Shown: in pieces, positions 14,966 through 17,324 of the stretch
Layout of the letters: each line of letters begins with the position of its first letter
Position numbering within the stretch: the first letter of the stretch is position 1
Origin: Tyzzerella sp963558545
GTDB lineage: Bacteria; Bacillota; Clostridia; Lachnospirales; CAG-274
Direction of reading: 5' to 3'
Length of the DNA stretch: 17,324 nt
Assembly (NCBI RefSeq): GCF_963558545.1
Contig: NZ_CAUWHO010000044.1
Span: forward strand, 1 to 17,324
Notes under the pieces: generated by a model
Told to the model about the DNA's origin: nothing
Database searches by the model: none
Seen by the model: the letters and a program-made list of their open reading frames with translations, nothing else
Made by a program: the position numbers and the translations under genes

Positions 14966-16528
14966 CTATCTTATACTATATCTTTTCTCGCCAAATATAA
15001 ACTCTTCTTCTGTTTTGGCTACCCAATAGTTTTCATTCCATAATCTAACATAAAATTTATTTCCATCATCTGTTTTTAGCTCTCTTTGTTCAAACATTTC
15101 TCCAAAACCATCTGACATTTCTCCTTCTATTTCATCTTTTAATTTTTCAACTTCTTTTTCTGTTAATTCTTCATTTAGTTTAACATTTGCACCCCCCATT
15201 ACTTCTCCATTAATTACTTCTAAATTTATGCTATATCCTAATACTTTTGCATTTATTGTATCATAATAACAGTATCCTTTCATTAACCCTCTTTTTTCGT
15301 CCAAGTTTAGTTTACTTATATTATTTTCTAAATGTTCTAATATTTCATCAAAATATTCTTCTATTTCATAATTAGCTAAATCATAGTTTTCACTATCTAC
15401 TACTTCTATTGGAAAATAAATCTTTGTTTCTTTTAATTCCTTGTTTTCTATATTAATTCCTACCCTATTTAATATATCTTCCAACTCTTTATTACAACCA
15501 TAATATTTTAAATATCCTTTTTCTGTAATAATACTATAGTTATCCTTTTTCATTTTTCCATAGCCTTCTATATTTATAAACTGTTCTAAATCTTCTGTTA
15601 ATTTTATATTTTCTTCTTTTTTTAACATATAAATACCATAATCTCTTATACTTGATATATTTTCTATATATTCAAACTCATTTAAGTTATTTTTTACTAT
15701 TTCAATTTCATCTAAATTTCTTATTTTTAAACAGTTAATAACATTTCCTAAATGATTAGTTGTTTCTGAACTTAAAGGTATTACCGTTTTTGTAGTTTCA
15801 TTTATATCATTTATAGAAAATACATTTGCATAGTTATTTAAAAATTTATATATTTTTTCATTTAAATTTCTATTTTCAAGATTAACAGTATACATTTCAT
15901 TATAGTCATTTTTTAATTCTCTATTTAGACACTCAACTTCTAACTGACTACAAGGTAAATATAAATTTGGTATATCTTTATTTTCTATGCTTAAAATAAC
16001 TTTACATTGTTTTTCGTTAAACATTTTGTTTTTATCTTTTTTATAAAAGCTTTTTAGCTCTATATCATTTCTTGTTAAAACTCCTCTAGATGTCATTAAA
16101 TATTTATCTTTTAAAATTTTAAACTCTTCATCTGAAATTTTTTCTTCCTTATTATATAATATTTTTTCTCCCATCTTTTGTATTTCTTTAAAATCAGTTA
16201 TTAAATCGAACCCATCTAAATTTAAAGATATATTTATAGCCTTTCCAACAGATTCAAAAGTAACAGAAGAAATATATGCATCAAACTTTTCCTTTTCTAC
16301 TATAGTAAAATTTTCAATTAAACTTGATAAAATATTTAGTTCATATAAGTTGCAATTTTTATTAGCAATAACTTTATTTAATTCTTTATTTTCAACTTCT
16401 AATACTTTACAATTTTCTTCATTTAAAAATGAAGGTTTAAACTCTCCACATAAATTTAATAATTCACTATCACTTATAGGAAGATTGACTTTATGTTCCA
16501 CATCATTAAATATAAACTTAGTTTTCAT
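14966..16528 (-). CDS. ArdA-associated antirestriction-family protein (large clostridial type)
   Basis: A 520-residue, acidic, soluble protein. It matches from memory a family common in clostridial conjugative elements and usually annotated as antirestriction (ArdA-like or DUF6329): start 'VNLPISDSELLNLC', middle 'NLYELNILSSLIENF', 'IPNLYLPCSQLEVECLNREL' and 'FEYIENISSIRDYGIYMLKK', then 'YLKYYGCNKELEDIL'. The last part is KRGLMKGYCYYDTINAKVLG, GEVMGGANVKL and MSDGFGEMFEQREL. ArdA proteins mimic DNA and block type I restriction after transfer; whether this protein does so is not shown. It is first in the leftward operon, with AAAGGAG nine bases before its ATG, and would be made early, as expected of a protective gene. 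Confidence 0.65.
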   Translation of the reverse strand: MKTKFIFNDVEHKVNLPISDSELLNLCGEFKPSFLNEENCKVLEVENKELNKVIANKNCNLYELNILSSLIENFTIVEKEKFDAYISSVTFESVGKAINISLNLDGFDLITDFKEIQKMGEKILYNKEEKISDEEFKILKDKYLMTSRGVLTRNDIELKSFYKKDKNKMFNEKQCKVILSIENKDIPNLYLPCSQLEVECLNRELKNDYNEMYTVNLENRNLNEKIYKFLNNYANVFSINDINETTKTVIPLSSETTNHLGNVINCLKIRNLDEIEIVKNNLNEFEYIENISSIRDYGIYMLKKEENIKLTEDLEQFINIEGYGKMKKDNYSIITEKGYLKYYGCNKELEDILNRVGINIENKELKETKIYFPIEVVDSENYDLANYEIEEYFDEILEHLENNISKLNLDEKRGLMKGYCYYDTINAKVLGYSINLEVINGEVMGGANVKLNEELTEKEVEKLKDEIEGEMSDGFGEMFEQRELKTDDGNKFYVRLWNENYWVAKTEEEFIFGEKRYSIR

Positions 16529-16599
16529 AATTTTATTCTCCTTTATATTAAAATTTATAGCTTATAACTTTTACTTATAGGTAATAAAAATCACCCCTT

Positions 16600-16621
16600 T
16601 CTATATTAAATATGATATAGA
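16600..16621. repeat. Inverted repeat, possible operator in the operon leader
   Basis: TCTATAT (16600-16606) and ATATAGA (16615-16621) are perfect inverted arms around an eight-base centre. The repeat lies just after the possible start point of the leftward transcript and before the AAAGGGG string at 16593-16599. It could be an operator or an RNA hairpin. No protein can be assigned; the AbrB-like or HTH proteins of the element are candidates only by proximity. Confidence 0.4.
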
Positions 16622-16660
16622 AAAAAAGCTACTATTATAATTTAATTAGTAGCTTTTTTT
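16621..16660. terminator. Perfect hairpin, bidirectional intrinsic terminator
   Basis: AAAAAAAGCTACTA (16621-16634) and TAGTAGCTTTTTTT (16647-16660) are perfect 14-base inverted arms with a 12-base loop. On either strand the stem core is followed by a run of seven T, so the hairpin can end transcripts from both sides. It separates the surface-protein remnant from the accessory operon. Confidence 0.75.
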
Positions 16661-16662
16661 AA
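16634..16662 (-). promoter_or_regulatory. Possible promoter of the leftward operon, inside the terminator
   Basis: On the minus strand TTAAAA (16657-16662) and a perfect TATAAT (16634-16639) are separated by 17 bases. The -10 lies in and beside the loop of the hairpin at 16621-16660, so the transcript would start about 16627 and carry the inverted repeat at 16600-16621 in its leader. The -35 is weak, but phased A-tracts lie directly upstream. The extreme AT content makes chance matches likely. Confidence 0.35.
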
Positions 16663-16686
16663 CTAATTTTTAACCCTTTTTTTAAC
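16653..16686. repeat. Three phased TTTTTAAC repeats (A-tracts)
   Basis: The string TTTTTAAC occurs three times, ending at 16663, 16674 and 16686, a spacing of 11 and 12 bases. On the minus strand these are A-tracts of seven, five and seven bases in phase with the DNA helix, just upstream of the possible -35 at 16657-16662. Such arrays bend DNA or act as UP elements or binding sites. Confidence 0.55.
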
Positions 16687-16737
16687 ACTTTGGCATCTAC
16701 AGACCTATTTTTTTTGCTAAAATTTTTTAAACTTAAA

Positions 16738-16779
16738 AAACGCCTGTAACCCTTGAATTTACTGGCTTACAGCATTTTT
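16738..16779 (-). terminator. Intrinsic terminator behind the SpaA-like remnant
   Basis: CTGTAACCC (16744-16752) and GGCTTACAG (16764-16772) form a stem with one mismatch and an 11-base loop. On the minus strand the hairpin is followed by GCGTTTTTT, and on the plus strand by CATTTTTT. It lies 20 bases behind the stop of the SpaA-like reading frame, so it most likely ends that transcript. Confidence 0.6.
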
Positions 16780-16791
16780 TATTTTTGGCAG

Positions 16792-17324
16792 CTAAATGGT
16801 TGCGTCAACATCTGTTATTTCATAAGTACCAACTTCTAAATCCCTTATTTCTATTATACCATCTCTTCTTGTTACAGTTGCTCCATTTTGAAGTGGTATT
16901 TCTGCTCCATTGCTTGCTTGTATTTGCACATTAAAGTCATATACACCGTCTGATATACCCCTTATTTTAAATATAGCTCCAGCTACAAGCTCATTTGTTT
17001 TTGCATTGTATTTAAGTATTTTAAGACCACCTTTACCAACTGGTACACCAATTCCTGCTTTTTCCCAATTTATACCACTTCTAGCTGTTGCATTACCTGT
17101 TGTAATAATTGCATAGTCTTGTAAATTGTTGTTAGTATTTTTTGTTTTAAAGCCAACTTGCATATTTCCACCAAAAAATCTAGCATCATAATCTACGTTG
17201 TATGAACCAGTATCTCCAGCAATAACATTTTCTGCTGTTTATTTATCAAGAACAATAGTTATTTTATCACTTTTTCTACTTGCTTTTGATATTCTTATAC
17301 CTTCAATATTTTCTCCAGCAATAT
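16792..17324 (-). pseudogene. SpaA/Cna_B-type surface protein, interrupted and truncated
   Basis: The frame enters from the right edge (IAGENIEGIRISKASRKSDK), stops at TAA 17239-17241, and continues in the same frame for 148 codons to TAG 16792-16794. The continuous sense on both sides (TIVLDK / TAENVIAGDTGSYNVDYDAR) shows one broken gene. The downstream half carries a SpaA/Cna_B (prealbumin-like) domain: GGLKILKYNAKTNELVAGAI, then a strand-rich part and EIRDLEVGTYEITDVDA. Such domains build pilins and adhesins of Gram-positive bacteria. The frame ends inside or just after this domain; there is no further repeat and no LPxTG signal. A restart at ATG 17161-17163 is possible but has no good ribosome binding site. 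Composition is less AT-rich than the left neighbours, so it may be older host or other-element DNA. Confidence 0.7.

Noticed and set aside
13350..17324. General recoding of stop codons, suggested by the two in-frame stops
   Set aside because: One is TAG and the other TAA, both serve as normal terminal stops throughout the window, and TGA also acts as a stop, so no single recoding explains them.
1..17324. CRISPR arrays, tRNA or rRNA genes
   Set aside because: I saw no regularly spaced long repeats and no tRNA- or rRNA-like GC-rich structured segments. The short repeats at 16653-16686 are too short and close for CRISPR.

Overview
The window is very AT-rich DNA with every supportable gene on the minus strand, so transcription runs from right to left. 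Ribosome binding sites are strong and purine-rich (AAAGGAGG type). Seven starts are TTG or GTG, TGG encodes Trp, and TAA, TAG and TGA all act as stops. Together with the gene families present, this points to a low-GC Bacillota (Clostridia or a related gut Firmicute) and to the inside of an integrative/conjugative element (ICE). The integrase, relaxase and VirB4 are not in view and would lie outside the window. No species can be named.

Right to left: (1) 16792-17324 is the broken 3' part of a SpaA/Cna_B-type surface protein gene, with an in-frame TAA and no sorting signal, followed by hairpins. (2) 16529-16791 is non-coding and holds two hairpins, phased A-tracts, a possible promoter and an inverted repeat. 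(3) 12863-16528 is an accessory and defence-evasion block: an ArdA-like antirestriction-family protein, an orphan Dam-type methylase, two AbrB-type proteins (the second cut short by TAG in a frame that stays open) and a YodL-like protein. (4) 5632-12845 is a compact Tad/type IVc-pilus-like machine: a DUF6133-like minor pilin, an A24 prepilin peptidase, a CpaB-like SAF protein, a CpaE-like P-loop protein, a TadA/CpaF ATPase, TadB- and TadC-like membrane proteins, a DUF4320-like pseudopilin, a second TadE-like pseudopilin and a small unknown protein. (5) 3566-5594 carries a VirD4/TraG coupling protein of the clostridial type and a small winged-helix protein. (6) 1-3543 is a separate cassette with its own good promoter: an Imm11/DUF1629-like protein, a VgrG/phage gpD-like spike, an alpha/beta-hydrolase with a lipase nucleophile elbow, and the start of a membrane protein that runs off the left edge.

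Likely joint action (inference): the three leader-bearing proteins share a KKGEG motif and would be processed by the A24 peptidase, then assembled by the TadA motor on the TadB/TadC platform, while the VirD4-like protein couples DNA or protein substrates to the mating channel. The ArdA-like protein and the methylase would protect incoming DNA.

The most unusual part is the left cassette: a contractile-injection-type spike next to a lipase-like putative effector and a membrane protein, placed directly behind the conjugation coupling protein, with no sheath, tube or baseplate genes in view. It is the best candidate here for an undescribed system.
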